Positions 7,848-17,911 are shown, counted from the first letter of the stretch. The stretch: 64,000 bases of DNA from Pseudactinotalea suaedae (GCF_009733815.1 NZ_WNXY01000005.1:143393-207392); one strand, 5' to 3'. The notes: generated by a model from the sequence alone, not told the origin. A program made the numbers and translations.

Positions 7848-10800
7848 ATGGCTGAGTCGGTGCAGAGCAGCACAAGGGTTTCGGACCGTTCCACAGGGGC
7901 GGTCCTTCGTCGTCGGCTTCCGAGGGTGTTCGCCTCCGTCGCAGCCATGCTCGCGTTGGTCGTGAGCGGTATCACGCTCGGGCAGGCCGCACCGGCGGCG
8001 GCGCTGACCCCGGGTGTGGCCTTCAGCGCCGACGACCTCCCGACGTGGCAGACGAACGGTGTGGTCCGAGCGCTCGCCGCGTCACACGGACAGGTCGTCG
8101 CGGTCGGCGAGTTCACCCAGATCCGGCCCGGCGCAGGTCAGAGCGGAACCGCCCGGAACGTCACCGGTCTCGCCATCTTCGACGCCGCCACCGGTCAGCC
8201 CTCGACGTGCCAGCTGCCGGCCACGCTGTCGGGCGGGACGGCCCGCCTCTACACGGCCGAGGCCTCGCCCGACGGTGAGACGGTGTTCGTGGGCGGCAAC
8301 TTCAACAGCATCGGCGGGGTGGGGCGGACGCGCCTGGCGGAGATCGACCTCGAGACCTGCTCGGTGACGTCGTTCTCGGTCAGCGGCATCTCCTCGTTCG
8401 TGTACTCCCTCGAGGTCACCGACGACGCCGTGTACTTCGGCGGGATGTTCCAGAGCGTCTCCGGACAGGAACGTCGGAGCTTTGCGAAGGTGAGCCGCGC
8501 CGGGGTGCTCGATGCCGGCTGGGTCGCCAACGCGGTCGGCAACATGGAGGTACGCCCCGAGCCGGGCATCGAGTGCCGCACGACGGCGGATGCCAACTCG
8601 CGCGGCACGGCGATCGAGGTCTCGCCGGACGGCACCCAGCTCGTGCTGGGCGGCCCGTTCTTCACCATCAACGGGACCAACACGCACAGCATCGCCGTCG
8701 TCGACGCGCTGACGGGTGCCGTGGTCCGCGGATACCCGAGCAACCCGAACAGCTGGGGTGCCGGGAGCAACGTCATCCACCCGTGCTCGTTCACCAAGGC
8801 GATCGAGTCCGACGGCTCGTACTTCTACATCGGCAACGAGGGCAGCGGTGGCGGCGTCTTCGACGGCACGGCTCGGTTCAGCTGGGTCACGCACGACCAG
8901 GACTGGCGAGACACGTGCCTCGGCGCGGTCCAGGCCCTCTTGGTCAAGAGCGGCTACCTCTACCAGGCCCACCACCACCACGACTGCTCGTCGACGGGCC
9001 AGTACCCCGACGGTCGGCGCATCTTCCTGAGCACTACGGCGGTCGACGACCCGATGCAGCAGCAGGTCGGCTGGTTCCCGACCCTCAACGACGGCACCGG
9101 CGAAGGCATCGGTGGCCGTGCCCTGGTGACCGCGACGGTCAACGGCGTCGAGTACCTGTGGGTCGGCGGCGAGTTCACGCGGGTCAACGGCGCGGCCCAG
9201 CAGGGTCTGACGCGGTTCGACGGCAACGACACGGGGAGCCCGCCCACGCCGCAGGTCGTCGTGCAGGCGGTCACGAGCGGCGCGATCCAGATCACGACCA
9301 GGTCCGTGGTCGACCCGGACGACGGCCCGCTCACCTACATCCTCTACCGCAACAACGTCCAGATCGGCGAGCCTGTCGTGGCCACGTCGAACTGGTGGAC
9401 CCGGCCGCAGGTGACCTTCGTCGACACGGACGTCACACCCGGGACCTCCTATCAGTACCGCGTGCGCGCCGTCGACGCGGCCGGCAACCAGAGCGCGCTG
9501 TCCGCCCTGCGCACCGGGGTGGCCACAGCTGCTGGATCCGCCTACGCGGCCGCCGTCATCGGCGACGATCCGACGCTGTACTGGCGTTACGACGACTCCG
9601 GCTCCTGGGTCATCGACAGCAGCGGTGCCGGCGGCGCCGGCAAGAACGGTCTCGCCCAGAACGGCGTGACCTACGGCGCGGGCGCCCTCCCGGGCGACGC
9701 GAGCAGCAGCGCCAGCTTCGACGGCACCGGCCAGTACGTGTGGAACGACCAGATCGCCTACGGTCCGAGCGCGTTCTCGATCGAGACCTGGTTCAAGACC
9801 CCGTCGACCTCCGGTGGTGTCCTGGTCGGTTACGGCAACGGCCGACCGAGGACCGACAACGGCAACGACACGACCAGCTCGAACTACGACCGCCTCGTGT
9901 ACATGGACGCCACGGGCCGGGTCCGGTTCGGTGTCTACAGCGGCGGCGTCCAGAGCGTGCGCAGCGACGCGGCCTACAACGACGACCAGTGGCACCACCT
10001 CGTGGCCACCCAGGGCACCTCGGGCATGCGGCTGTACATCGACGGCGTCGAGGTCGGCTCCAACGGCTTCACGGGCAACCAGCAGTACTTCGGCACCTGG
10101 CGCGTCGGCGGCGAGAACCTCAACGGCTGGCCGGACAACGGCGGCAACAGCGTGGCCTCGCGGTTCTACGACGGACTTCTCGACGAGACGGCGATCTACG
10201 AGCACCCGCTGACGCACGCCCAGGCCATCGCTCACTTCCGTGCCGGTGGTGGCGAGATCGACGTGAACGACGCCCCGGCGGACGCCTACGGGGCAGCCGT
10301 CTACGGCGACAACCCCTCGATGTACTGGCGGCTCGACGAGCCGAGCGGCTCGACGGCGCTGGACGCTTCCCTCATCGGCGCCCGCGACGGCGTCGTCGGA
10401 GCCGGGGTCACCCGGGTCAGCGGTGGTGTGAGCGACAGCGGTGCCGTGCAGACGCCCGGCTCGAACTCCGGCGGCAGCGGTCTGGTCTCCACGGCGCAGG
10501 TCGGCGCACCCGGGACGTACTCCCTGGAGCTCTGGATCAACACGACCACGACCACCGGTGGCAAGATCATCGGGTTCGAGAACAGTGCGACCGAGACCGG
10601 CAGCTCGTACGACAAGCACGTCTACATGCTCAACGACGGGCGGCTGCGGTTCGGTGTCTACACCGGCAGCGCGCAGGTCATCACGTCGACGCAGCCGTTC
10701 AACGACGGCCAGTGGCACCACGTGGTCGCGACGCAGGGCAGCTCCGGCATGCGGCTCTACGTCGACGGCGACCTGGTCGCGCAGGGTTCGGTCACGAGCT

Positions 10801-13553
10801 CCGAGACCGGTGCCGGGTTCTGGAGGATCGGCGGCGGCAACCTGGGCAGCTGGCCCGATCAGCCGAGCAGCAGCTACTTCGCCGGACGTATCGACGAGGT
10901 CGCGGTCTACCCGGTGGCGCTCACGCAGGAGCTGATCAGCAACCACTACGTGATCGCCCTCGACGACAGCACCGCGCCGACCGTCCCCGCGGGCCTGACG
11001 CACGTCGGCACCTCGACGGCCCAGCTCACCTGGACGGCGTCCACCGACGCCAACGGGGTGGCCGGGTACCGGGTGCACCGTGGCGACACGGCGGACTTCA
11101 CCGCCTCGGCGGCGACCCTCGTGGGTGACATCACGGGTACGACGTGGACCGACCCCGACGAGCAGCCCGGAACTCGGTACTACCGGGTGACGGCGTACGA
11201 CGCCGCCGGCAACGAGAGCGCCGCCAGCGCCGTGCTGCAGGTCACGCTCGACGACGTCACGGCGCCCTCGGTCCCGGCAGCGCTGTCGACGTCGGCAGCC
11301 GGCACCGATGTCATGCTCACCTGGACCGCCAGCTCCGACAACGTGGGTGTGGACCACTACGTGCTCTACCGGGGTGACGCCGCGAACTTCGACGTCGCCG
11401 ATGCCCTGGAGGTCGGACAGACCGGCGCAGCCGGCTACACCGAGAGCGGCGTGCCGGAAGGCACCTGGCACTACCGGGTCGTGGCTGTCGACGCAGCGGG
11501 CAACACCAGCGCTGCCAGCGCCTCGGCCGCGGTCGTCGTCGACATCGACACCGATGCACCGCAGCCTCCCGGGGATCTGGTCACGAGCGTCGCCTCGAGC
11601 GGTGTGGTGACGCTGTCCTGGACGGCGTCGACGGACGACATCGGCGTGGTCGGTTACCGCGTCTACCGAGGCGCGACCGCCGACTTCGTGGCCAACGCCT
11701 CCAGCCTCGTGGCCGACGGCGTCACAGCCCTGACCTGGGACGATGTCGACACGACGCTGGGGGAGCGCTTCTACCGCGTCGCTGCCTACGACGCGGCGAC
11801 CAACCAGAGCGCTCCGAGCGCGGCGGTCTCGGCCACGGTGTCCGACGTCGCGGCACCCTCCACACCAGCCGGACTGGGCACCGTGGTGACCGGTTCCGAC
11901 GTGCAGCTGGCCTGGACCGCCTCGACGGACAACATCGGGGTGGACCACTACCTGGTCTATCGGGGCCCCACGGCGGGCTTCCCCATCGCGGGCCTGACGC
12001 CGACCCAGGTGCTCACCACCGACCACACCGACACCGGGCTCGCAGACGGCACCTACCACTACCGTGTCGTGGCGGTGGACGCCGCCGGCAACGCCAGTGC
12101 CCCGTCGTCCTCGGCGGTCGCCGTCGTCGACACCTCGGAGCCGGAGGAGCCGGTGGAGCCCGTGACCCTCTCCGCTCCTGCGGTCGCGGACACGATGGTC
12201 GCCCAAGCCGCTCCGTCGACGCTGTACGGGACCAACACCCAGCTGTCGTCCCGCAGCCCTGCGAGCGGGTCCACGATCGAGTCGTACCTGAGGTTCGAGC
12301 TTCCCGCGGCGCCCGAGGGGCTGCAGCTCACGGGGGCCAGCATCCGGCTGACGACCTCCAACGACCCCACCGCGCACTCGACCGGTGCCCATCAGCTGTC
12401 CCTGCTGACCGGGGAGTGGAGCGAAGCGACGACGAGGTGGAGCAACCGCCCGACGACGGGCTTCGGCGCTCAGGTCGGCGAGGTGACGGGTGCGGTCGCG
12501 CTGAACACGACCTACGACACGCCGCTCGACGCCGACGTGCTCCGGCCGCTCTCCGGGACGACGGTGACGCTGGCGCTGACGAGCACCTCGACGGACAACC
12601 TCAGACTGGTGTCTCGTGAGGGAGCGGGCGCCGACCGGCGTCCTGTGCTGGTGCTCGACTACACGCCGGTCTCGGACCCCGAGCCCGACCCCGAGCCAGA
12701 GCCCGACCCCGACCCGGAGCCCGAGCCCGAGCCGGACACCACGGCACCGTCAGTCCCGACGTCGGTGACCGGATCAGCGACCGCGGCGGGCGTGGCCACG
12801 CTCGGGTGGTCGGCGTCGTCCGACGACGTGGGTGTGGTCGGGTACGCCGTCTACCGGGGGGCCACGTCGGACTTCGTCGCTGACAGCGCCAGCCAGGTCG
12901 GTTCGACGGCGACGCTGACGTTCTCCGAGACCGGCGTCCCCGCCGGCACCTGGTACTACCGGGTGGCGGCGATCGACGCGGCCGAGAACCTCGGTGCGGC
13001 CAGTGATGCTGTCGAGGTCGTGGTTCCGGCCCCCTCGGCCGAGCCCGTGACGGTCGTCGTGCCCACGGCGGCTGACGCAATGGTCGCCCAGGCCGCCAGC
13101 ACCACGAGCTACGGCGCGGCGAACTATCTGTCGACCAGGACCGGTGGCACGACGGCACTGATGAGCTATCTGGCGTTCGAGATCCCGCAGGCTCCGGCGG
13201 GCGCGGTGCTCACCTCGGCCGAGCTGCGTCTTCGGACGACGTCTGCCTCGGGCTCGGACTCGGCGCAGCCCCACGACGTCGGGCTGATCACGGACAGCTG
13301 GACCGAGTCGAGCATCACGTGGGCGAGCCGACCGACCACCACTGGTCAGAGCGTCGGAACCTTGACGGGCTTCACGGGCATCAACGCGGCCTACTCGACC
13401 GCTCTCGATGCGGCAGCCATCGGTGGCCACGGAGGTTCGACCGTGACGCTCGTCCTCAGTGCCACGGGGGCCGACAACCTGCGGCTGTGGTCGAAGGAGT
13501 CGACGACGAGCGCCTACCGCCCTGTGCTCGAGCTGACCTACAGCTTCGAGTGA
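7848..13553 (+). CDS. Giant secreted surface protein: propeller-like domain, FN3, two LamG, FN3 array, two CBM96-like domains
   Basis: This 1901-residue protein has an RRRLPRVFASVAAM signal peptide (cleavage near APAAA). A beta-propeller-like N-domain (about 60-455) contains VAVGEFTQI, VFVGGNFNSIGG and WVGGEFTRVNGA repeats. One FN3 follows (about 465-555). Then come two LamG/concanavalin-like domains, each opening with a P-x-x-YWR motif (about 561-800 and 811-1037). Four FN3 repeats (about 1041-1427) lead to a DNRLRE/CBM96-like domain (about 1434-1607). A Glu/Pro/Asp linker, another FN3 (about 1632-1726) and a second CBM96-like domain (to the end) complete it. No catalytic motif or sortase signal was recognised. 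A carbohydrate-binding adhesin or matrix protein of the exopolysaccharide is the best inference. ATG 7848 is chosen over 7782 because the signal peptide follows it at normal distance. Confidence 0.85.
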   Translation: MAESVQSSTRVSDRSTGAVLRRRLPRVFASVAAMLALVVSGITLGQAAPAAALTPGVAFSADDLPTWQTNGVVRALAASHGQVVAVGEFTQIRPGAGQSGTARNVTGLAIFDAATGQPSTCQLPATLSGGTARLYTAEASPDGETVFVGGNFNSIGGVGRTRLAEIDLETCSVTSFSVSGISSFVYSLEVTDDAVYFGGMFQSVSGQERRSFAKVSRAGVLDAGWVANAVGNMEVRPEPGIECRTTADANSRGTAIEVSPDGTQLVLGGPFFTINGTNTHSIAVVDALTGAVVRGYPSNPNSWGAGSNVIHPCSFTKAIESDGSYFYIGNEGSGGGVFDGTARFSWVTHDQDWRDTCLGAVQALLVKSGYLYQAHHHHDCSSTGQYPDGRRIFLSTTAVDDPMQQQVGWFPTLNDGTGEGIGGRALVTATVNGVEYLWVGGEFTRVNGAAQQGLTRFDGNDTGSPPTPQVVVQAVTSGAIQITTRSVVDPDDGPLTYILYRNNVQIGEPVVATSNWWTRPQVTFVDTDVTPGTSYQYRVRAVDAAGNQSALSALRTGVATAAGSAYAAAVIGDDPTLYWRYDDSGSWVIDSSGAGGAGKNGLAQNGVTYGAGALPGDASSSASFDGTGQYVWNDQIAYGPSAFSIETWFKTPSTSGGVLVGYGNGRPRTDNGNDTTSSNYDRLVYMDATGRVRFGVYSGGVQSVRSDAAYNDDQWHHLVATQGTSGMRLYIDGVEVGSNGFTGNQQYFGTWRVGGENLNGWPDNGGNSVASRFYDGLLDETAIYEHPLTHAQAIAHFRAGGGEIDVNDAPADAYGAAVYGDNPSMYWRLDEPSGSTALDASLIGARDGVVGAGVTRVSGGVSDSGAVQTPGSNSGGSGLVSTAQVGAPGTYSLELWINTTTTTGGKIIGFENSATETGSSYDKHVYMLNDGRLRFGVYTGSAQVITSTQPFNDGQWHHVVATQGSSGMRLYVDGDLVAQGSVTSSETGAGFWRIGGGNLGSWPDQPSSSYFAGRIDEVAVYPVALTQELISNHYVIALDDSTAPTVPAGLTHVGTSTAQLTWTASTDANGVAGYRVHRGDTADFTASAATLVGDITGTTWTDPDEQPGTRYYRVTAYDAAGNESAASAVLQVTLDDVTAPSVPAALSTSAAGTDVMLTWTASSDNVGVDHYVLYRGDAANFDVADALEVGQTGAAGYTESGVPEGTWHYRVVAVDAAGNTSAASASAAVVVDIDTDAPQPPGDLVTSVASSGVVTLSWTASTDDIGVVGYRVYRGATADFVANASSLVADGVTALTWDDVDTTLGERFYRVAAYDAATNQSAPSAAVSATVSDVAAPSTPAGLGTVVTGSDVQLAWTASTDNIGVDHYLVYRGPTAGFPIAGLTPTQVLTTDHTDTGLADGTYHYRVVAVDAAGNASAPSSSAVAVVDTSEPEEPVEPVTLSAPAVADTMVAQAAPSTLYGTNTQLSSRSPASGSTIESYLRFELPAAPEGLQLTGASIRLTTSNDPTAHSTGAHQLSLLTGEWSEATTRWSNRPTTGFGAQVGEVTGAVALNTTYDTPLDADVLRPLSGTTVTLALTSTSTDNLRLVSREGAGADRRPVLVLDYTPVSDPEPDPEPEPDPDPEPEPEPDTTAPSVPTSVTGSATAAGVATLGWSASSDDVGVVGYAVYRGATSDFVADSASQVGSTATLTFSETGVPAGTWYYRVAAIDAAENLGAASDAVEVVVPAPSAEPVTVVVPTAADAMVAQAASTTSYGAANYLSTRTGGTTALMSYLAFEIPQAPAGAVLTSAELRLRTTSASGSDSAQPHDVGLITDSWTESSITWASRPTTTGQSVGTLTGFTGINAAYSTALDAAAIGGHGGSTVTLVLSATGADNLRLWSKESTTSAYRPVLELTYSFE

Positions 13554-13588
13554 GCAGGCTGCCCGCGGCCGGGCGGCTCTCGACTACG

Positions 13589-13594
13589 TATCGT
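13589..13594 (+). promoter_or_regulatory. Predicted -10 of a leaderless GDPD transcript
   Basis: TATCGT lies exactly 6 nt before the ATG at 13601 and there is no Shine-Dalgarno sequence. This geometry puts the transcription start on the start codon. No -35 consensus is visible. Confidence 0.5.
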
Positions 13595-13600
13595 CAGGTC

Positions 13601-15064
13601 ATGATCGAACGCGAGCTCACACGCCGCGGCTTGCTCGCGGGAGGGTTCGGCGCGCTGCTGCTCGCGGGCTGCACGCCGACGTCGCAGACTCCGACGCCGA
13701 CCGTCACCAGCGGTCCCCAGGAGAGCGAGGACGCGACACCCCGGGTCGCTCGTGTCACCGATCTGATCGGTCAGCCGTCGTTCGTCGTCGCTCACCGGGG
13801 GAGTGGTGACAACTGGCCGGAGCACACGTTGACGGCCTACCAGAACGCCGTGGCAGCCGGGGCGGACGCCGTCGAGATCTCCGTCTGCGCCACGTCCGAC
13901 GGCGTGCTGGTCTGCCATCACGACAAGTCGGCGAGACGTGTCCTCGGCGTGGACCAGCCGATAGCGGAGATGTCATGGGCACGCCTCCACGAGCTCACGG
14001 TCGATGCTCGTCCGTGGCTGGGTCCTGACACACCTCTCGAACCGGTCTCACGCCTCGACGACGTGCTCGCGGCGCTGGGCGAGGACGTGCTGGTGTTCAT
14101 CGAGGACAAGCAAGGCACGAACACGCGTGCGCTGCTCGACCTCCTCGACACCCAGCCGCGCGCCACGGAGCGTTTCGTGTGGAAGCAGTGGGCGCAGGCC
14201 GCGCAGATCGCGGTCGCCAAGGAGCGCGGCTACGTCGCCTGGGGGTACCTCGACGTGGAGCCGACGGATCGGTTGGACGAGCTCGCGTCCACCTTCGACA
14301 TCCTCGGCGTCCCGGTGGCGATGCACGACGACGACATCGCCGAGGTGGTCGCCACCGGCGTCCCGGTGATGGCGTGGGAGGTGCATCTGCACGACGACGT
14401 GACACGCCTCGCCGAGCTGGGCGTCGCCGGTCTCATGTGCTCCAACGTCGAGTACCTCTTCGGAGACGGCCCGGCGAGCACGGACACGTTCGCCGGCGGG
14501 CGCCGCGCTGCGGGGGACCTGCCGGCGGACTACGACCGCATCGGCTGGGCATCCCAGCCCACGCTGGTCCCGGACCGTGCTGCGTTGCGGATCGAACGGG
14601 CCGGGTCGACGAGCTACCTGATGGGCTCGCTCGCGACGCCCGCAGGCGTCACACGTGAGGTGGAGGTCACGATCCGGTGGCCGGAGGCCCTGCCCCCGAC
14701 CGGGCGCGCCGGTCTCGTCCTGGCCCTGACCGGCGACGCCAACGGCGGCGACGGCGATCGCGGCCTCAGCAGCGGCTACGAGCTCTCGCTCGACGGCACG
14801 GGCCTGCTCGAGCTCCGCGCGCGTGATGCTGGACGCACCGCGGAGACGCTGGGGTCGGTCCACCTCGCCGTCCCGCGAGCCGGGGACCCGATCCCGCTCG
14901 CCGTCGAGGTCGACCAGCACCACATCCGCGTCAGGCAGAGCGGTGGCGCGCTCCTCCTCGAGGTGCCCGACGAGAGGTGGCGCGGCTCGTGGCTGCGGCT
15001 GTTCAAGGACTACGAGACAGCCCAGGCGGTGGAGTTCTCCGCCGTGTCGGTGCTGCTCGACTGA
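13601..15064 (+). CDS. Glycerophosphodiester phosphodiesterase family lipoprotein
   Basis: The 487-residue precursor starts with a twin-arginine-like TRRGLLAGG and a lipobox LLLAGC, so Cys24 is probably lipidated and the protein sits outside the membrane. A GDPD TIM-barrel (about 50-300) shows VAHRGSGDNWPEHT with the catalytic His, then AVEISV and VCHHD supplying metal ligands and the second His, and VFIEDK. The family hydrolyses glycerophosphodiesters such as teichoic acid or phospholipid head groups. The last ~190 residues form a beta-rich module resembling a carbohydrate-binding or jelly-roll domain, which is unusual for GDPD. With a CDP-alcohol phosphotransferase in the same locus, it could act on a phospho-substituted glycan (inference). 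An earlier in-frame start at 13319 lies inside the previous gene and is rejected. Confidence 0.85.
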   Translation: MIERELTRRGLLAGGFGALLLAGCTPTSQTPTPTVTSGPQESEDATPRVARVTDLIGQPSFVVAHRGSGDNWPEHTLTAYQNAVAAGADAVEISVCATSDGVLVCHHDKSARRVLGVDQPIAEMSWARLHELTVDARPWLGPDTPLEPVSRLDDVLAALGEDVLVFIEDKQGTNTRALLDLLDTQPRATERFVWKQWAQAAQIAVAKERGYVAWGYLDVEPTDRLDELASTFDILGVPVAMHDDDIAEVVATGVPVMAWEVHLHDDVTRLAELGVAGLMCSNVEYLFGDGPASTDTFAGGRRAAGDLPADYDRIGWASQPTLVPDRAALRIERAGSTSYLMGSLATPAGVTREVEVTIRWPEALPPTGRAGLVLALTGDANGGDGDRGLSSGYELSLDGTGLLELRARDAGRTAETLGSVHLAVPRAGDPIPLAVEVDQHHIRVRQSGGALLLEVPDERWRGSWLRLFKDYETAQAVEFSAVSVLLD

Positions 15065-15075
15065 CGCGAGTCCGG

Positions 15076-16299
15076 TCAGCGTGCGATCGCGCTGGTCAGC
15101 ACGTCGTGGAAGGCGTCGAGCGCGGCGTCGATGCGGAGGTGGTCGTCCCGGAAGGTGCGCCCGGCCTCCCCGTGACGGCGGGCGCGCGACGGGTCGGCCG
15201 CGAGCGACTCGGCGGCCTCGACCAGGGCGACCGGGTCGCCGGCGTCGACGCACGGTCCCGCGCCGGCGGAGGTCATCTCGTCGTGGGTGATGCTCGCAGG
15301 GCTGACCGCGGCGATCACCGGGAGCCCGGTGGCGAAGTAGGTGGTGAGCTTGCTCGGAACCGCCATCTCGGTGAGGTCGGGCAGCTCGTTCACGAGCAGG
15401 ATGTCCGCCGAGGACAACGCGCTCTCGAACCGACCGTCCGGCAGAGGGTCGACGAACTGCAGCCGCGAGCTCGCGCCCATCGCCTCCAGCGCGGCGCGCT
15501 GGTTGCCGTCACCCATCAGCACGAACCGCAGCCGCGAGCCGCGCCGCTCCGCCTCGCGCGCGGCGTGCACGACGTTCTCGAGCCCCTGCTTCGCACCCAT
15601 GTTCCCGGCGTGCAGGACCACGACGTCGTCATCGCTCCAGCCCAGCTCACGCCGCAACCGCTCGTCGCGTCCGTGACCGTCCATCGAGACGTGCGACCAG
15701 TTGCGCACGACATCGATCGGTGACGTGATGCCCAGGTCGGCGAGCACCGTCCGGAACCGGTCGTGGATCACCACGACGCGCGCCGAGGTGTTGCCGAGTC
15801 CACGTTCCAGCGCCGCGATCAGGCGTACCCCGCGCGAGCCGCCACCCGTCTCCTTGACCCCCAAGGTGTAGATGTCCTGCACCCAGGTGACCGTGGGGAT
15901 CCTCTGGAGTCGCGCACGCAGCGCGACGAGCCGTGACGAGAGCAGCGCCGGGCTCACCAGCACCACCACGTCCGGCCTGCTCCACCGGCTGAGCACGCTG
16001 CGCACGCCGAAGCTCACCTCGGAGAGTGCGCGATGAACGGCGCCGTGCCGGCGCGGGACGTAGTGAGCCAGGCGAGTGACGGCGACGCCGTCGATCTGCT
16101 CGTGCCGCCGCCACCCCCCGTACCCCTCGGCGATCCGCCAGGCAGGGTAGTGCGGATGTGTCGTCAGGACCCGAGCCCGCCAGCCACGGCCGACGAGGGC
16201 GCGCGCCATGCCGGCGGTGTACGGCGCGATGCCGGTGGGTTCGGGGGCGTAGTTGATCCCGATGATCAGGACCTTGCCACCAGCCGCTCCAGGACGCAT
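15076..16299 (-). CDS. WcaI-like GT4 glycosyltransferase
   Basis: The 407-residue product begins MRPGAAGGKVLIIGINYAPE. The GINYAPEPTGIAPYT stretch is the hallmark of WcaI-type colanic acid fucosyl/glucosyltransferases. The C-terminal GT-B half has VLHAGNMGAKQGL and the acidic donor-binding region NELPDLTEMAVPSKLTTY. It should add a sugar to the growing repeat unit using a nucleotide sugar in the cytoplasm, and GDP-fucose is a reasonable donor. It is convergent with the GDPD gene (11-bp gap) and downstream of the polymerase-like gene with a 10-bp gap, so it is the second gene of a two-gene operon. The start is set at 16299 because upstream codons are low-complexity Arg-rich shadow. Confidence 0.88.
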   Translation of the reverse strand: MRPGAAGGKVLIIGINYAPEPTGIAPYTAGMARALVGRGWRARVLTTHPHYPAWRIAEGYGGWRRHEQIDGVAVTRLAHYVPRRHGAVHRALSEVSFGVRSVLSRWSRPDVVVLVSPALLSSRLVALRARLQRIPTVTWVQDIYTLGVKETGGGSRGVRLIAALERGLGNTSARVVVIHDRFRTVLADLGITSPIDVVRNWSHVSMDGHGRDERLRRELGWSDDDVVVLHAGNMGAKQGLENVVHAAREAERRGSRLRFVLMGDGNQRAALEAMGASSRLQFVDPLPDGRFESALSSADILLVNELPDLTEMAVPSKLTTYFATGLPVIAAVSPASITHDEMTSAGAGPCVDAGDPVALVEAAESLAADPSRARRHGEAGRTFRDDHLRIDAALDAFHDVLTSAIAR

Positions 16300-16309
16300 G
16301 CGGGCCAAC

Positions 16310-17860
16310 CTATTGCACCGGGCTGCGCTCGTGCGGCCGCGGCATCTCCTCCTCCGTGCCGGCACCCGCGACGTCGTGGGCATCGCGCGCCGCATGTGCC
16401 CCCCGCACGGCGAGGATGCACGCGATCGTCAGGGCGAGTGCGCCCGTCGCCTGCAGCAGCGAGCCGCGCAGCAGGATCGTCATGTACACGGGGAAGATCG
16501 CGCCGGCCAGCGCCCACACGCCGCCCTGCGCGAGAGCGGGGATGATCCGCGTGTCCATCGCCCGCAGCACCGCGCCCAGGATCAGGAAGACGATGACGAC
16601 GGCGACGACGCCGCCGTTCACCACCGCCTCCGCCCACATCGGGGCCGAGAGGTTGTCGAAGGAGTAGCCCCGGTACTCGGCGAGGAGCGAGCCGGTCCCG
16701 GTGGGCTTGCTCGGCCAGAGGGACCGGGGGACCCAGAACAGGACGCTCCCCAGGAGCTGGCGTCCCGGCACCACGAGACCGTCGATCCAGAACGACAACG
16801 AGTTGGAGATCTGCCAGAAGGCGTCGTAGTCGGCGTTGCCGAGGTACTCGGCGAAGAACCCGGCGCGCGAGGCCGTGCCGTCGGCGCGACGGAACGCATC
16901 GGCGATCGGGAACACGAAGAGGAACCCGCCGATCACGGCGAGCATCGTCAACCGCGCCCGTCGGCGCGTGGCAACGGCACCGGCGAAGGCGGCGAGCGCG
17001 AACGCGACCGTCCCGAACGTGTAGCGGGCGCTCGCGACCGGGTTGACGATCATCAGCAGCACGAACGCACCGAAGAGAGCAGCCAGGCCCGCACGGCGAC
17101 GGTTGATCGCCGAGAAGGCGGTGCGCCTGATCTGGGCGAGAGCGCCGACGCTGACCAGCAGCGGGTAGATCCCGCTCGCGAAGATCACCTCGCGCATGGC
17201 CGGGTCCGGCCATGCCGCCTCCTTGGCGGCTGCCGACGCCTCGCGGCTGCCCAGCAACGCGGTCGCCCCGATCTTGGAGAGCACGTAGGCGCTCAGCACG
17301 AGCGCCACGCCGAACATCGCGACCGACCTGAAGGTGCTGACCAGGCGGACCTCGGCAGACCTCACCCGGTGACCCACGTGCTCGCGCGCGATCCAGGCCA
17401 GCCGCCCCACCTCGTAGCAGACGACCCCCAGCGCCACCACACCGGCGGTGATCATGTCGAAGCCGTTGTCCATGCCCGGGGTCGTCGTCGCGATCAGCCC
17501 GGACCGCATCTGCGCCGTCGGTGCGATCCCCATGAAGATGTACACGAAGAGCCAGAAGAAGAAGTCGAACAGGCGAGGCGTCCCGCCCACCCAGAGCAGC
17601 GACAGCCGCAGCCCGGCCCAGATCATGATGACCAGGGTGACGATCCACGCCTCGCTGCGCCCGACGTCGACCACCTCGGAGACGAGCATGGCGGGCAGGG
17701 CCGCCGAGAGCACCAGGATCGAGAGGGTCCGGATGACGATCCGAGTCGCGCGACCGATCGCGGCGTTCTCCTGCGCCGAGCGGTCGACCGGCGTCGGCAC
17801 GGAGGAGGACGCGCTCTGCGCGCCGCCGTCCGGCGAGTCGTCCAGGTGAGTGCGCGTCAT
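16310..17860 (-). CDS. Wzy-like O-antigen/exopolysaccharide polymerase (polytopic)
   Basis: The product has 516 residues with about ten to twelve hydrophobic segments. A large polar extracytoplasmic loop near residues 320-400 contains FRRADGT, FFAEYLGNADYDAFWQ and FWVPRSLWPSKPTGTGSLLA. That topology, and the WPRSLW/KP-G-T-G type loop, fit Wzy/O-antigen ligase-type polymerases, which join repeat units on the outer face. Sequence conservation in this family is low, so the call relies on topology and position. It diverges from the Wzz-like gene and precedes a WcaI-like glycosyltransferase, the normal company of a Wzy. ATG 17860 has a weak AAGG upstream; an earlier ATG at 17920 is possible. Confidence 0.7.
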   Translation of the reverse strand: MTRTHLDDSPDGGAQSASSSVPTPVDRSAQENAAIGRATRIVIRTLSILVLSAALPAMLVSEVVDVGRSEAWIVTLVIMIWAGLRLSLLWVGGTPRLFDFFFWLFVYIFMGIAPTAQMRSGLIATTTPGMDNGFDMITAGVVALGVVCYEVGRLAWIAREHVGHRVRSAEVRLVSTFRSVAMFGVALVLSAYVLSKIGATALLGSREASAAAKEAAWPDPAMREVIFASGIYPLLVSVGALAQIRRTAFSAINRRRAGLAALFGAFVLLMIVNPVASARYTFGTVAFALAAFAGAVATRRRARLTMLAVIGGFLFVFPIADAFRRADGTASRAGFFAEYLGNADYDAFWQISNSLSFWIDGLVVPGRQLLGSVLFWVPRSLWPSKPTGTGSLLAEYRGYSFDNLSAPMWAEAVVNGGVVAVVIVFLILGAVLRAMDTRIIPALAQGGVWALAGAIFPVYMTILLRGSLLQATGALALTIACILAVRGAHAARDAHDVAGAGTEEEMPRPHERSPVQ

Positions 17861-17911
17861 GAGCCTTGCCGGTGCGAGCAACAGGGGCGACCGGGTGCGA
17901 TCGCCCTGCCG

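Noticed and set aside
8082..12392. 1436-codon minus-strand open frame
   Set aside because: It lies wholly antisense to the giant surface protein and has Arg/Val/Asp-rich composition with no domains.
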